DNA of 64,000 bases from Flavobacterium sp. J27 (GTDB lineage: Bacteria; Bacteroidota; Bacteroidia; Flavobacteriales; Flavobacteriaceae), in contig NZ_PJQW01000006.1 in NCBI RefSeq assembly GCF_004303025.1, positions 32,713 through 96,712 of the forward strand, given 5' to 3'. Of this stretch, positions 54,847-63,971 are shown piece by piece. Within the stretch, counting starts at the first letter, position 1, and every line of letters starts with the position of its first letter. The notes beneath the pieces were generated by a model. It saw nothing but the letters and a program-made list of their open reading frames with translations, was not told the origin of the DNA and made no database searches. A program made the position numbers and the translations under genes.

Positions 54847-56625
54847 ATGAAAAACTTAAAGGCTATATTTGTATATAGCCTTTTGGTATTTATGAGTCTT
54901 AGTTGTAAAGAAAAAGAAGTGTATGAAACAATTGCTCCTTTACAACAATTAGAGATACAATTTAAAAATAATCTATGGATTACTGCTTTAGCTTTAGATT
55001 CCTTGAATGCTTCTGAAAATATAAAGGATAAACGCAGTTATTATTTAAAAGCACGAATGAATTTTAAGGTATGCGAGCCTATTTTGAGTTTTGTAGACGC
55101 AAGTAATTATAATTTTTTGAACCAACCTAATATTATAAAGGTTAATGAAGAAGATTTTACAGATATAAAAATTGATGAACCACAAGGCCTTCAAGTTATT
55201 GAAGAATTATTATTTAATAATGATAACTTGGATACTGAGTTCCTAAAACAGAATGTGTTAATAACTTCTATGCGATTAAAATTATTACATAAAAATCTCA
55301 CTTTGAAGTATTTAAAAGAACATCATATTTTATGGATTATCAGAGATGCCCTAAACAGAGTGGCTTTAACTGGAATTACAGGTTTTGATTCTCCTGTGTT
55401 AACCAATTCATTGGAAGAAAGCAAGATAGTTTACACTTCTTTAAAAGAAATACTGTCTATTTACGAAAGTCAATTTCAAAATAAAGATTTGTATCACAAT
55501 TGGATGAAGCAAATTGAAAGTAGTATTACTTTTTTAGCAGAAAAAGATTTTAATACGTTTGATAGATATACTTTTATCAAAGAACACACACATAAAGCTT
55601 TGGGAATTTGGAACCAAACCGTAACAGATTGGAATATTACCTTTCCATTCAAGCAACCAATTAATTATGACGTAACCAATTTATTTGAAAAGAATACTTT
55701 TAACATTAATTATTTTACCGATCAAAAAGAAAACCCTTTAGCTGAAGAAAAAGTACAGTTAGGGAAAATGCTTTTCGAAGATAAAACTTTATCTCATAAT
55801 AAAACGATAAGTTGTGCAACTTGCCATAAACAGGAATTATATTTTACGGATGGTTTGATCAAATCTCCAGGAACTACTCGAAATTCACCTACTTTATTTT
55901 ATGCAGCTTTACAAAAAGGTTTTTTTCATGATAAAAGAACGGGCAGTCTGGAAGGCCAAATTGTTGAGGTAGTAAATAATCCAAACGAGTTTCATTTGTC
56001 TTTAAATGATTTAGAGAAAAGAGTATTAGAAAATGAAGATTATGTGGCTACTTTTAAAAAAGTATATGCAAAAGGAATTGATAATCATTTAATTCGTAAC
56101 GCTATAGCTTCTTATATTATGTCACTTAGTCCGTTTAATTCTAAGTTTGATTTAAACATGCAAGGCAAAGAAAATACTTTAACCAAGAATGAAATTAATG
56201 GTTTTAATCTGTTTATGGGGAAAGCAAAATGTGCCACTTGTCATTTTGCACCTTTATTCAATGGTTTGGTCCCTGTAGCATTTAAAGAGTCGGAATTAGA
56301 ACTCATTGGTGTACCAAAAACAAAAGATACTTTACAAGCAATTCTTGATGACGATTTAGGACGTTATGGTGTTTACAAAACGGAAGAAAGAAAGTATTTC
56401 TTCAAAACGCCTACCATACGAAATATTGAAAAAACGGCTCCTTATATGCATAATGGGGTGTATACTACTTTGGAAGAAATTGTAGATTTTTATAACAAAG
56501 GAGGAGGTTTTGGTTTAGGATTTACTTTGGAAAACCAAACCTTGCCTTTCGATAAACTCAACTTAACGAATCAAGAGAAAGAGGATTTGGTCTTGTTTAT
56601 GAAAACACTTACTGATAAGCTTTAA
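54847..56625 (+). CDS. Imelysin-like / di-haem cytochrome c peroxidase fusion, lipoprotein
   Basis: A 592-residue lipoprotein (lipobox MSLSC, residue 20). The N-terminal 270 residues are all-helical and carry EPQGLQVIEELLF (about 111-123), like the GxHxxE region of imelysins. The C-terminal 320 residues are a MauG/CcpA-type di-haem domain with two CATCH motifs (323-327 and 462-466). It also has LGKMLFEDKTLS and TPTIRNIEKTAPYMHNG. It would reduce peroxide or oxidise a partner outside the inner membrane. The frame opens at 54829; ATG 54847 begins the lipoprotein signal. The pairing with PhoX seems meaningful. Confidence 0.85.
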   Translation: MKNLKAIFVYSLLVFMSLSCKEKEVYETIAPLQQLEIQFKNNLWITALALDSLNASENIKDKRSYYLKARMNFKVCEPILSFVDASNYNFLNQPNIIKVNEEDFTDIKIDEPQGLQVIEELLFNNDNLDTEFLKQNVLITSMRLKLLHKNLTLKYLKEHHILWIIRDALNRVALTGITGFDSPVLTNSLEESKIVYTSLKEILSIYESQFQNKDLYHNWMKQIESSITFLAEKDFNTFDRYTFIKEHTHKALGIWNQTVTDWNITFPFKQPINYDVTNLFEKNTFNINYFTDQKENPLAEEKVQLGKMLFEDKTLSHNKTISCATCHKQELYFTDGLIKSPGTTRNSPTLFYAALQKGFFHDKRTGSLEGQIVEVVNNPNEFHLSLNDLEKRVLENEDYVATFKKVYAKGIDNHLIRNAIASYIMSLSPFNSKFDLNMQGKENTLTKNEINGFNLFMGKAKCATCHFAPLFNGLVPVAFKESELELIGVPKTKDTLQAILDDDLGRYGVYKTEERKYFFKTPTIRNIEKTAPYMHNGVYTTLEEIVDFYNKGGGFGLGFTLENQTLPFDKLNLTNQEKEDLVLFMKTLTDKL

Positions 56626-56630
56626 ATATA

Positions 56631-56660
56631 AAAAAACTCCCAAATTTGGGAGTTTTTTTA
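56631..56660. terminator. Bidirectional intrinsic terminator
   Basis: A palindromic stem AAAAAACTCCCAAA/TTTGGGAGTTTTTT between the convergent peroxidase and terC genes. Folding needs an AATT loop. Confidence 0.85.
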
Positions 56661-56678
56661 TTTATATGATTTATAGTT

Positions 56679-57533
56679 TTAATCTAAAAAGTCGTCGTTT
56701 GTTAATTTTTCATCCATTATTTTACTATTTTTCAATTGTACTGGTTTTCTGTTCTTTCTCATTTTTAAATTTAAGAATTCGACAAATAAAGAGAAGAAGA
56801 TCGCAAAATATAGATATCCTTTCGGAATACTATGTACTTCAATATCGTTACCAAATTTGAAGTTTGCCAAGTGCGATCCTTCTGCTAAAAGCATTACTCC
56901 AATAAGAATTAAAAACGATAATCCTAATATTTGAATGGTTGGATGTTCATTAACAAATTTACTTACGGGTCCAGCAAAAGCTAACATTACAACAATAGAA
57001 AGAATAATAGCCATTATCATAATTTCTAAGGAACCTGCGTAACCAAAACCAGCTGGTGGTTCAGCAGAACTTACTAACCCGATTGCTGTTAAAATACTAT
57101 CAAATGAGAAAACAATATTTAATAATGCAATTTGAATTATGGCAGCAGATAAACCGCTACTTGCTTTTCCAGCTGTGCTTTCTTCTTCACCTTCTAATTT
57201 ATGGTGTATTTCGGAAACCGATTTGTATAATAAAAACAAACCTCCTCCAAAAATAATCAAACTCTGACCCGAAATACCTCCTGAGAAAAATCCAAAATCA
57301 AAGTCGTAAAAAGATTTTTTCAATCCCATGACCCATGTAATTCCAAAAAGTAAAATAATTCTAAAAACCATAGCTAATAATAATCCTATTCTTCTAGCTT
57401 TAGGTTGTTCTTCGGCTTTTAATTTTCCAGAAACAATAGATAAAAATACAATGTTGTCTATACCTAAAATAATTTCTAAAAAAGTTAAGGTTAACAGGGC
57501 AATCCAAGCATCTGGATTTGATAAAATCTCCAT
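56679..57533 (-). CDS. TerC family integral membrane protein
   Basis: A 284-residue membrane protein with about seven membrane segments. TerC hallmarks are FLEIILGIDNIVFLSIVSG near the start and LNIVFSFDSILTAIGLV mid-way, with acidic residues in the membrane. The family is linked to tellurite resistance and to Mn2+ export (MntY/YkoY, Alx). No riboswitch is visible upstream. It is a single gene. Confidence 0.92.
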   Translation of the reverse strand: MEILSNPDAWIALLTLTFLEIILGIDNIVFLSIVSGKLKAEEQPKARRIGLLLAMVFRIILLFGITWVMGLKKSFYDFDFGFFSGGISGQSLIIFGGGLFLLYKSVSEIHHKLEGEEESTAGKASSGLSAAIIQIALLNIVFSFDSILTAIGLVSSAEPPAGFGYAGSLEIMIMAIILSIVVMLAFAGPVSKFVNEHPTIQILGLSFLILIGVMLLAEGSHLANFKFGNDIEVHSIPKGYLYFAIFFSLFVEFLNLKMRKNRKPVQLKNSKIMDEKLTNDDFLD

Positions 57534-57584
57534 AGTGAGTTAATTTATTTGTTGTAAATTGTAATTAAAGTTGTTAAACGTAAT

Positions 57585-57968
57585 TTATTCCTTTTTTGTT
57601 ACAGATCCACGCTGTTTTTTTGTTTGACCTACAATGTTATATTCAAATGTATAACCTTTTGCATTGGTTGTCAGTATTTTTATTTGAACGGCATTTTTTT
57701 CACTCATTGATTTGGGATTGATTTTTTTGAGAATAAATTCGCAATCATTTACCCAGCGAACCGAAGATGTATCTTTTTTACCTCTAAACGTTTCAATTTG
57801 TATGGAATCGTTACGTTCAAAATAGGAAGTTTCTACTTTACCATCGATTTCTCGAATAAATTCAAAATTTCCAGTTTTAAAATCTTGGCAATTTCTTTCT
57901 TGTTCGTAGCAAGAAACCAAAAATAAGGATAATAAGAAAAAGAAAATGTTGTGTTTTTTAGTGCACAT
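57585..57968 (-). CDS. Lipoprotein of unknown function in the murQ operon
   Basis: A 127-residue lipoprotein (lipobox LFLVSC). The mature part, RNCQDFKTGNFEF, YFERNDSIQIETF, TSSVRWVNDCEFIL and YTFEYNIVGQ, is a conserved flavobacterial family that I have seen mis-annotated as 'DNA topoisomerase IV'. It has no topoisomerase features. Two mature cysteines may form a disulfide. It lies 35 bp after the DUF1572 gene. Confidence 0.7.
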   Translation of the reverse strand: MCTKKHNIFFFLLSLFLVSCYEQERNCQDFKTGNFEFIREIDGKVETSYFERNDSIQIETFRGKKDTSSVRWVNDCEFILKKINPKSMSEKNAVQIKILTTNAKGYTFEYNIVGQTKKQRGSVTKKE

Positions 57969-58003
57969 TTAAAATTTGTTTTTAATATTGTTTTTTGCAA
58001 TTA

Positions 58004-58585
58004 CTATTGTAATTTCTTAAGTTCGTCATCAGTAAAATGCTTCAATTCTTTCTCTTTAGCAAATTTGTCAGCATTGTATTCGTTGGATTTATTTTTAGGA
58101 ATCGATAAACTGTTCCAATTGGTTTGTTTCAACATTTTTGCATAAAAAACAATTTGCCCAATGTGATATGGATAATGTGCTAATTGCCTGTTTATAGCAT
58201 CTAACGCAGTCTGGCCTTCATTTCTAATGTAAATAATTTTGGATAAATCTTCGGGTTGAAGACTATGTATCGCATCAAAAAAGCATTGCCAACCTTCTTC
58301 CCAAAGTGCTAGTAAATTGTTCTTGTCTTCCTTTTCAAAAAGAGCATCAAACTCTTCGTCTCTTTTTCGCCATTCTTTTTCGCCATCGGCCGTCAAAAAA
58401 TCGGTCCAACGTGACAACATATTGCCATGCATGTGTTTGATAATGGTGGCAATGGAGTTGGTATCATAATTAGGTGTTATGAATAATTGTTGCGTTTCTA
58501 ATTGATCTATTGCTTTTTCGGCAATGGTTTTATAGTAAAGCATTTGTTTTTTAACGCTTTCTAAATAAATATTACTTGTTTCCAT
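58004..58585 (-). CDS. DUF1572 (DinB-like) protein
   Basis: A 193-residue all-helical protein. IIKHMHGNMLSRWTDF and LAHYPYHIGQIVFYAKML carry the three His that bind metal in DinB/YfiT four-helix bundles; W and D in RWTDF are typical of DUF1572. Some relatives are thiol S-transferases, but no activity is known here. It overlaps the preceding gene by 14 bp, so the two are coupled. Confidence 0.87.
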   Translation of the reverse strand: METSNIYLESVKKQMLYYKTIAEKAIDQLETQQLFITPNYDTNSIATIIKHMHGNMLSRWTDFLTADGEKEWRKRDEEFDALFEKEDKNNLLALWEEGWQCFFDAIHSLQPEDLSKIIYIRNEGQTALDAINRQLAHYPYHIGQIVFYAKMLKQTNWNSLSIPKNKSNEYNADKFAKEKELKHFTDDELKKLQ

Positions 58586-58799
58586 CGAATAAACTTTTCA
58601 TAATGGTATTAATTCCTTTGAATCCTAGGTAAATAGCTATTGCACAAATGATAATTCCTATAGTTAATACATAAGGGTAAAGCGGGCTTTCCTCATTTTT
58701 AAACGAACTATTAATGACTATTGGCCCTATAAATAAAAGGGGTAAAGTACCAGATAAGTACTTAATTCCTTTTGCGAGTAATTTTTTATTGGTTCCCAT
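58572..58799 (-). CDS. Small two-helix membrane protein, DUF6095-like
   Basis: A 75-residue protein: KLLAKGIKYLSGTLPLLFIGPIVINSSF, then a second membrane segment (VLTIGIIICAIAIYLGFKG) and IMKSLFDGNK. It matches the DUF6095 family I recall from Flavobacteriia, usually just upstream of a DUF1572 gene. It overlaps that gene by 14 bp and follows the ExbD-like gene by 4 bp. Confidence 0.75.
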   Translation of the reverse strand: MGTNKKLLAKGIKYLSGTLPLLFIGPIVINSSFKNEESPLYPYVLTIGIIICAIAIYLGFKGINTIMKSLFDGNK

Positions 58800-58803
58800 A
58801 ATA

Positions 58804-59514
58804 TTATTCTATTGGAGGTGGTGGTGGAATTGGAGGTTCTGGAATCTTGTAGCCAACACCTAAATAAATACTAGATTTTTCTCTTTTTATACTTTCAATT
58901 TCTTTTTTTGTGAGCTCACAAATGGGTTTGCCAAATTTTTTTTGTGCGATTTCTTCATAATACAATTGATACCCTTTTTGAATGTCGATAAAAGTCTGTT
59001 CTATAAATTCTTTATTGGTGGTTAAATCCCAATTTAGTATGCAATTTTCAACGTAGTTATAATCGGTATCTGGTTTTTTTAAAAACTCATGAATATAATT
59101 TGCTATTGAATCATTTGCAATAGGTCTTTCATTAACTAAAACCTGATTGTCTCGATTGATTAAAACACGAGTAAATAATCGTCCACCACATACTATAGGA
59201 CAACTCTTACAATGATTAAAAAGTGTTACATTCACTGTTTCATTGGTACTCAATTTTAAAAGAAACTCGTGGGTTTTACAACAAGTCTCTTCGTTTAGTT
59301 TTAGGGTTATTTCGTCTAAGATATCTTTGCGATATTGGTTGTAATCAATAGATACTACTGGTAAAGAATCATGAATGTCTAATAGGTACTTTTCATTAGA
59401 ACAATACTTGAACGTTTTATTGGAAAACAAAAAATAACCACTTACTAAAAAGATAGTAATTAATGAAGCAAAAAGAAAGCCTTTGCTGTTATAATATTTT
59501 TTTCTTTTTCTCAA
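58804..59514 (-). CDS. ExbD/TolR-like single-pass membrane protein
   Basis: A 236-residue protein with a basic start (MRKRKKYY), one membrane segment (about 12-30) and a periplasmic part. GRLFTRVLINRDNQVLVNERPIANDSIANYIHEFL recalls the ExbD/TolR periplasmic fold, and a proline-rich tail follows (PEPPIPPPPPIE). Three Cys pairs (TCCK, CKSC, CGG) are unusual for ExbD. No ExbB is adjacent. The likeness is by eye and weak; it may be an unrelated protein. It starts 2 bp after the preceding gene. Confidence 0.45.
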   Translation of the reverse strand: MRKRKKYYNSKGFLFASLITIFLVSGYFLFSNKTFKYCSNEKYLLDIHDSLPVVSIDYNQYRKDILDEITLKLNEETCCKTHEFLLKLSTNETVNVTLFNHCKSCPIVCGGRLFTRVLINRDNQVLVNERPIANDSIANYIHEFLKKPDTDYNYVENCILNWDLTTNKEFIEQTFIDIQKGYQLYYEEIAQKKFGKPICELTKKEIESIKREKSSIYLGVGYKIPEPPIPPPPPIE

Positions 59515-59516
59515 AT

Positions 59517-59981
59517 TTAAAAAGTGATATTCAATCCAATACCATTTGAATTGGTAATTACTTTCATGTCAAATTGATAGCCAAGGCTGTTTGTGTTGCC
59601 TTTTACACTATCATTATATAGTTCAATACTTTTGTCTTTCATTCTGGTTCTTCCAGATAATATAGGGATGGAAACTCCTATTAATCCAGCACCTACATAA
59701 GTAAAACCAGATGGATAATCTGAATCTGAAACTAATCCTTTTACGACATCACCTACTACTAATCCAATACCAGCGCCCAATAAAAATCCTCCAACCGACT
59801 CTTTGGTTCTGGATTTTTTATACAATTGTAAGGCTTCAGGGTTAGCAGCTAGTGTTTTAGTAATTTCATGTTTGTATATTAAAGCATCATTTATATAAAA
59901 CTTATTGTCTCTTATTTCAATTTGTTGGGAAAAAATAAAACCAGCAGATAGCAAACAAAAAAGAGAAAGTAATTTTTTCAT
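59517..59981 (-). CDS. Exported protein with glycine-zipper segment
   Basis: A 154-residue protein with a signal peptide (MKKLLSLFCLLSAGFIFSQ). A Gly-rich stretch (GGFLLGAGIGLVVGDVVKG, about 65-83) and a second one (YVGAGLIGVSIPILSG) look like glycine-zipper membrane segments. The end, NSNGIGLNITF, is outer-membrane-like. No family is recognised. It lies between murQ (12 bp upstream) and the ExbD-like gene (2 bp downstream). Confidence 0.6.
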   Translation of the reverse strand: MKKLLSLFCLLSAGFIFSQQIEIRDNKFYINDALIYKHEITKTLAANPEALQLYKKSRTKESVGGFLLGAGIGLVVGDVVKGLVSDSDYPSGFTYVGAGLIGVSIPILSGRTRMKDKSIELYNDSVKGNTNSLGYQFDMKVITNSNGIGLNITF

Positions 59982-59993
59982 AGTTTTAAATGT

Positions 59994-60806
59994 TTAAGGG
60001 TTATAGTTTGTAACAGCATTTCTAACACTGCCGTATTCTAATAATAATTTTTTGGCTAAATCGTATTCAATGGCAAGTTCTTCCATAATCATTTTGGTAC
60101 CCCGATCAACTAATTTATCATTACTCAATTGCATGTCTACCATTTTGTTGCCTTTCACTTTTCCTAATTGAATCATGGTGGCAGTTGAAATCATATTTAA
60201 GACTAATTTTTGAGCCGTTCCTGCTTTCATACGACTACTTCCGGTAACAAATTCTGGTCCTACAACTACTTCGATAGGAAATTGAGCCGTTAAGGCTAAC
60301 GGGCTTCCAGCATTACAAGTAATACAACCCGTACTAATACCATTTTCATTACATTTTTCGAGTCCTTTAATGACATAGGGAGTCGTTCCTGATGCCGCAA
60401 TACCTATAACAACATCATTGGTGTTAATTTGCCATTCTTGTAAATCGAGCCAAGCCTGAGTGGTACTGTCTTCTGCATTTTCAACTGCTTTTCTAATAGC
60501 AGCATCACCACCTGCAATAATACCAATAACTAAATCGAAAGGAACTCCAAAAGTAGGTGGACATTCAGAAGCATCTACAATTCCTAAACGGCCAGATGTA
60601 CCCGCACCAATATAAAAAAGACGACCTCCAAGCTTCATTTTAGAAACAATTTCGGTTACTAAAGCTTCTATTTGAGGAAGCGCTTTTGCAACTGCAAGAG
60701 GAACAGTCTGATCTTCCTTGTTAATATTGGTTAATAAAGTATGAACCGACATCTGTTCTAAATGTTCATATTTGGATGCTAGTTCGGTGGTTTTGGTAAA
60801 ATTCAT
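59994..60806 (-). CDS. murQ: N-acetylmuramic acid 6-phosphate etherase
   Basis: A 270-residue SIS-fold lyase that cleaves the lactyl ether of MurNAc-6-phosphate to GlcNAc-6-phosphate in cell-wall recycling. Family marks are GTSGRLGIVDASECPPTFG, IGIAASGTTPYV and GSSRMKAGTAQKLVLNMI. It is shorter than the E. coli enzyme (about 298) at the C-terminus. It is the first gene of a run of six same-strand genes with small gaps or overlaps. Confidence 0.94.
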   Translation of the reverse strand: MNFTKTTELASKYEHLEQMSVHTLLTNINKEDQTVPLAVAKALPQIEALVTEIVSKMKLGGRLFYIGAGTSGRLGIVDASECPPTFGVPFDLVIGIIAGGDAAIRKAVENAEDSTTQAWLDLQEWQINTNDVVIGIAASGTTPYVIKGLEKCNENGISTGCITCNAGSPLALTAQFPIEVVVGPEFVTGSSRMKAGTAQKLVLNMISTATMIQLGKVKGNKMVDMQLSNDKLVDRGTKMIMEELAIEYDLAKKLLLEYGSVRNAVTNYNP

Positions 60807-60880
60807 TTTGTATTACTGATAAATAGCTAAAATACAAAGATTTTTTGGGTATTGGGAATTTTAGTTTTAGAATTTAGCTA

Positions 60881-61591
60881 CTATACAAAATAAGCTAAAA
60901 CAATACCTAAAACAATTACTGTAAGTTTGGCTAAATTAAATTTATGTCCTTCACTTGTTTCAAAAATAATAGTAGAAGAAATATGAAATAAAATGCCAAT
61001 AACAATACCCGAAATTTGCGTGTAATAATGACTTAAAAAATGCAAATGACTAGATAAGAAAGTTCCTAATGGAGTCATGGTAGCAAAAACAAACATAAAA
61101 AATAAAATAGCTTTTCTGTTTAGATGTGCATTGATAAAAAAAGTGGTTAGAATAATTGCAATAGGAAAATGATGAATAGCAATACCATATGCTAAATGAT
61201 TGTGGGTGCTAATCGGCATTCCTTCTAATAAAGCATGCAAACATAAGCTAAAAAACAAAAGCCAAGGCATTTGGTGTAACGTTTGATGTCCGTGAACATG
61301 ACCGTGTTCCGCACCTTTAGAAAAGTATTCTAAAATAATTTGAAATACAATTCCTATCATAATAAATATGCCTATGGCACTATTATGGTTATGATGATGA
61401 TCTTCTGTGTGATGTAAATCGGCTTCGTATACTTCAGGTAATAAATGCATTACGGTTAAGGATAATAAAAAAGCTCCACTAAAGGCTAATAGTAGTTTTA
61501 AGTTTTTTTTACCTTTTGGTCGAAGATAAAGTGCTATAAAATAACCTGTCAATACAGATAGTAGCGGTAAAAGATAAACACTATAATCCAT
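60881..61591 (-). CDS. ZIP family metal transporter
   Basis: A 236-residue membrane protein with about eight membrane segments. A His-rich loop (HHTEDHHHNHN, about 60-70) sits after the second or third segment. HALLEGMPIS and HHFPIAIIL provide the metal-binding His/Glu of the fourth and fifth ZIP helices. It likely takes up Zn2+ or another divalent metal. Its ATG overlaps the stop of the methyltransferase gene by one base (TAATG), so they are coupled. Confidence 0.9.
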   Translation of the reverse strand: MDYSVYLLPLLSVLTGYFIALYLRPKGKKNLKLLLAFSGAFLLSLTVMHLLPEVYEADLHHTEDHHHNHNSAIGIFIMIGIVFQIILEYFSKGAEHGHVHGHQTLHQMPWLLFFSLCLHALLEGMPISTHNHLAYGIAIHHFPIAIILTTFFINAHLNRKAILFFMFVFATMTPLGTFLSSHLHFLSHYYTQISGIVIGILFHISSTIIFETSEGHKFNLAKLTVIVLGIVLAYFV

Positions 61592-62334
61592 TATTTAAAA
61601 ATCATAATTAAACGTTCTGAATCGTTTTTGTAAAACTTTTGCAGTTTATAATTTCCAAAAATATCCAGTAAATATATTCCAGCTTCTTCCATCATTTGTT
61701 CAAAATCAGCCAATCGAAGGGCTTGTACTTTTTCTGTAAAATGATACCTTTCTCCTTCGTAAGTAAATTCAATTTCTTTAAAAATATGATTGTCTTTGAC
61801 ATATCTTTTGATGTGAAAATCAATGTCATCAACAGTTTTTACTTCTTCTGGAACCAGATTTGCAATTACATAATCTACGTTCATAAAATCAATGCAGGCC
61901 AACCCCGTTTCATTTAAACTATTGTGAATAGCTTTTAAAGTAGTCAGATTGTCTTCATCTTTTTCAAAATAACCAAAACTGGTAAAAAGATTGAAGATGG
62001 CATCATATTTTTCTTCACAAATAGCACGCATATCATGTACTTTAAACTGTAACCTCTCATTCGCAAATTTTGACGCTTCAGCGATACTATTTTCTGATAG
62101 ATCAGCACCCGTAACATCATAACCTAATGAATTTAAATAAATGGAATGTCTCCCTTTACCACAGGCTAAATCTAATATTTTGGCCTGTTCTGGAAGATTG
62201 AGATAACCGGTTAAGTTATCCATAAAATATTGTGCTTCCTGATAATCTCTGTCTTTATATAGAATATGGTAAAAAGGCGTATCAAACCATGATGCATACC
62301 ATTTTTGTTTCATCGAATTGTTATTTTCTGTCAT
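61591..62334 (-). CDS. Class I SAM-dependent methyltransferase
   Basis: A 247-residue methyltransferase. Motif I is ILDLACGKGRHS, motif II is VTGADLSENSI, and VHDMRA and FTSFGYF follow. This is the Methyltransf_25/11 type with unknown substrate. Starts at 62352 or 62313 are also possible. A TAATTTTG minus-strand promoter box lies at 62363-62370. It is coupled to the ZIP gene. Confidence 0.87.
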   Translation of the reverse strand: MTENNNSMKQKWYASWFDTPFYHILYKDRDYQEAQYFMDNLTGYLNLPEQAKILDLACGKGRHSIYLNSLGYDVTGADLSENSIAEASKFANERLQFKVHDMRAICEEKYDAIFNLFTSFGYFEKDEDNLTTLKAIHNSLNETGLACIDFMNVDYVIANLVPEEVKTVDDIDFHIKRYVKDNHIFKEIEFTYEGERYHFTEKVQALRLADFEQMMEEAGIYLLDIFGNYKLQKFYKNDSERLIMIFK

Positions 62335-62454
62335 TGTTTCTTTACCAACCAAATTAATCCTGCAAAATTACATAATTTTTTGCTCTCTTGAAGGTATAAC
62401 CTTATTCATTCTTTCTAAATCAAAGAAAAACTATCGACTAGAATAAAATTAATG

Positions 62455-62462
62455 TATTTTTG
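62455..62462 (+). promoter_or_regulatory. -7 promoter box for the THUMP methyltransferase gene
   Basis: TATTTTTG matches TAnnTTTG, 22 bp before ATG 62485. Confidence 0.45.
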
Positions 62463-62484
62463 CAATTGAAATTGAGGTTTGAAA

Positions 62485-63651
62485 ATGGAAAATTTTAAAA
62501 TGGTAGCCAAAACCTTATTTGGATTTGAAGAATTATTGGCTAAAGAATTATTGCAATTAGGTGCTCAGAAAATAGAGCAAGGTACACGTGTAGTAAGTTT
62601 TGTAGGAGATAAAGGGTTTATGTATAAAGCCAATTTAGCTTTGAGAACCGCTTTGAAAATATTAAAACCAATTAAGACTTTTAAAGCGTATAACGATAAA
62701 AGTTTATATGACGGGATTCAAAAAATAGATTGGTCTGACTATCTGACAGAATATAAAACTTTTGTGGTGGAAACTACTTTACATTCTGAACATTTTAATC
62801 ATAGTCAGTTTGTAGCCTTAAAAACAAAAGATGCTATTGTAGACCAGTTTAGAGAAGCTACAGGGAAACGCCCTGATATTGATAAAGATTTTCCAGATTT
62901 GCGAATTCATATTCATATTGATAGAGATATGGTAACTGTTTCTTTAGATACTTCTGGTGAATCGTTACATAAAAGAGGCTATAAAACAGCTACCAATATT
63001 GCACCTATAAACGAAGTGTTGGCCGCAGGAATGTTGCTTCTTTCAGGATGGGATGGTAATAGTCATTTTTTAGACCCTATGTGTGGTAGTGGAACAATTT
63101 TGGCTGAAGCAGCGATGATCGCTTGTAATATTCCAGCTAATATTAATAGAAAAGAGTTTGCTTTCGAGAAATGGCAAGATTGGGATAGCGAATTATTTGA
63201 TAAAGTTTTAGAATCGTTATTAAAGAAAACACGCGAATTTCATTATACTATAACGGGTTATGATAAAGCACCAAGTGCTGTCGCAAAAGCGAAAGATAAT
63301 ATTCGTAATGCTAATTTAGAAAGTTATATTGCCATACGTCAAGCTAATTTCTTCGAGACTGAAAAAATGACCGAAGGACCATTGCATATGCTATTTAATC
63401 CACCATATGGAGAACGTTTAGATATACAAATGGAACGCTTTTACAGAGAATTAGGAGATACTATGAAACAAAAGTACCCAAATACTAATGCTTGGTTTAT
63501 TACCGCTAATTTAGATGCCTTAAAATTTGTAGGTTTAAAACCTAGCAGAAAAATAAAATTGTTTAACGGTAAATTAGAAGCAAGATTGGTAAAATATGAA
63601 ATGTATGCAGGTAGTAAACGAACCAAATTTCAAACTGATACTAACCATTAA
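62485..63651 (+). CDS. THUMP-domain RNA methyltransferase, RlmL/Trm14-like
   Basis: A 388-residue cytoplasmic enzyme. A THUMP domain (about 45-165) with IHIHIDRDMVTVSLDTSGESLHKRGYK precedes a Rossmann methyltransferase with motif I DPMCGSGTILAEAAM and catalytic NPPYGERL. This is the layout of RlmL N-terminal half (m2G in 23S rRNA) and Trm14. The exact target in Bacteroidota is not certain. The frame opens at a TTG at 62479; ATG 62485 is preferred. Confidence 0.92.
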   Translation: MENFKMVAKTLFGFEELLAKELLQLGAQKIEQGTRVVSFVGDKGFMYKANLALRTALKILKPIKTFKAYNDKSLYDGIQKIDWSDYLTEYKTFVVETTLHSEHFNHSQFVALKTKDAIVDQFREATGKRPDIDKDFPDLRIHIHIDRDMVTVSLDTSGESLHKRGYKTATNIAPINEVLAAGMLLLSGWDGNSHFLDPMCGSGTILAEAAMIACNIPANINRKEFAFEKWQDWDSELFDKVLESLLKKTREFHYTITGYDKAPSAVAKAKDNIRNANLESYIAIRQANFFETEKMTEGPLHMLFNPPYGERLDIQMERFYRELGDTMKQKYPNTNAWFITANLDALKFVGLKPSRKIKLFNGKLEARLVKYEMYAGSKRTKFQTDTNH

Positions 63652-63662
63652 AAATAAATCTA

Positions 63663-63896
63663 ATGAGTAAAAAAACTAAAGCATTTTTCTATAACTTATT
63701 TGGTTTTTCTGTTTTTTATATTCCAGCATATTTATTAATCATGACCTTTACTACGCTTATTGGTTTTTGGATTGCAGGACCAGCATTTATCATTTCTTTG
63801 ATATTGTCACCTAAATTTCAATATATGAATACTAGTGAAGGAGAAAAGATATTTATGAAATGGATTTTTAAAAAAGGAATTCACGAAGTGAAATAA
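63663..63896 (+). CDS. Small two-helix membrane protein
   Basis: A 77-residue protein with two membrane segments (about 12-28 and 30-49; FSVFYIPAYLLIMTF, IAGPAFIISLILSP), then a basic tail (FMKWIFKKGIHEVK). It starts 11 bp after the THUMP methyltransferase, so is likely cotranscribed. No family is recognised. Confidence 0.7.
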   Translation: MSKKTKAFFYNLFGFSVFYIPAYLLIMTFTTLIGFWIAGPAFIISLILSPKFQYMNTSEGEKIFMKWIFKKGIHEVK

Positions 63897-63920
63897 TAAA
63901 AAAGCAATATTAAAAAAACT

Positions 63921-63950
63921 AAAAAATCACTGTAAATAGTGGTTTTTTTT
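63921..63950 (+). terminator. Intrinsic terminator at the right end
   Basis: Arms AAAAAUCACU and AGUGGUUUUU with a GUAAAU loop and one G-U pair, followed by a T run. Confidence 0.7.
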
Positions 63951-63963
63951 GTTTTTAAGCCTG

Positions 63964-63971
63964 TATATTTG
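63964..63971 (+). promoter_or_regulatory. -7 promoter box for a gene beyond the window
   Basis: TATATTTG matches TAnnTTTG. The following 29 bases hold no start codon in view; the gene would begin past the right edge. Confidence 0.5.
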
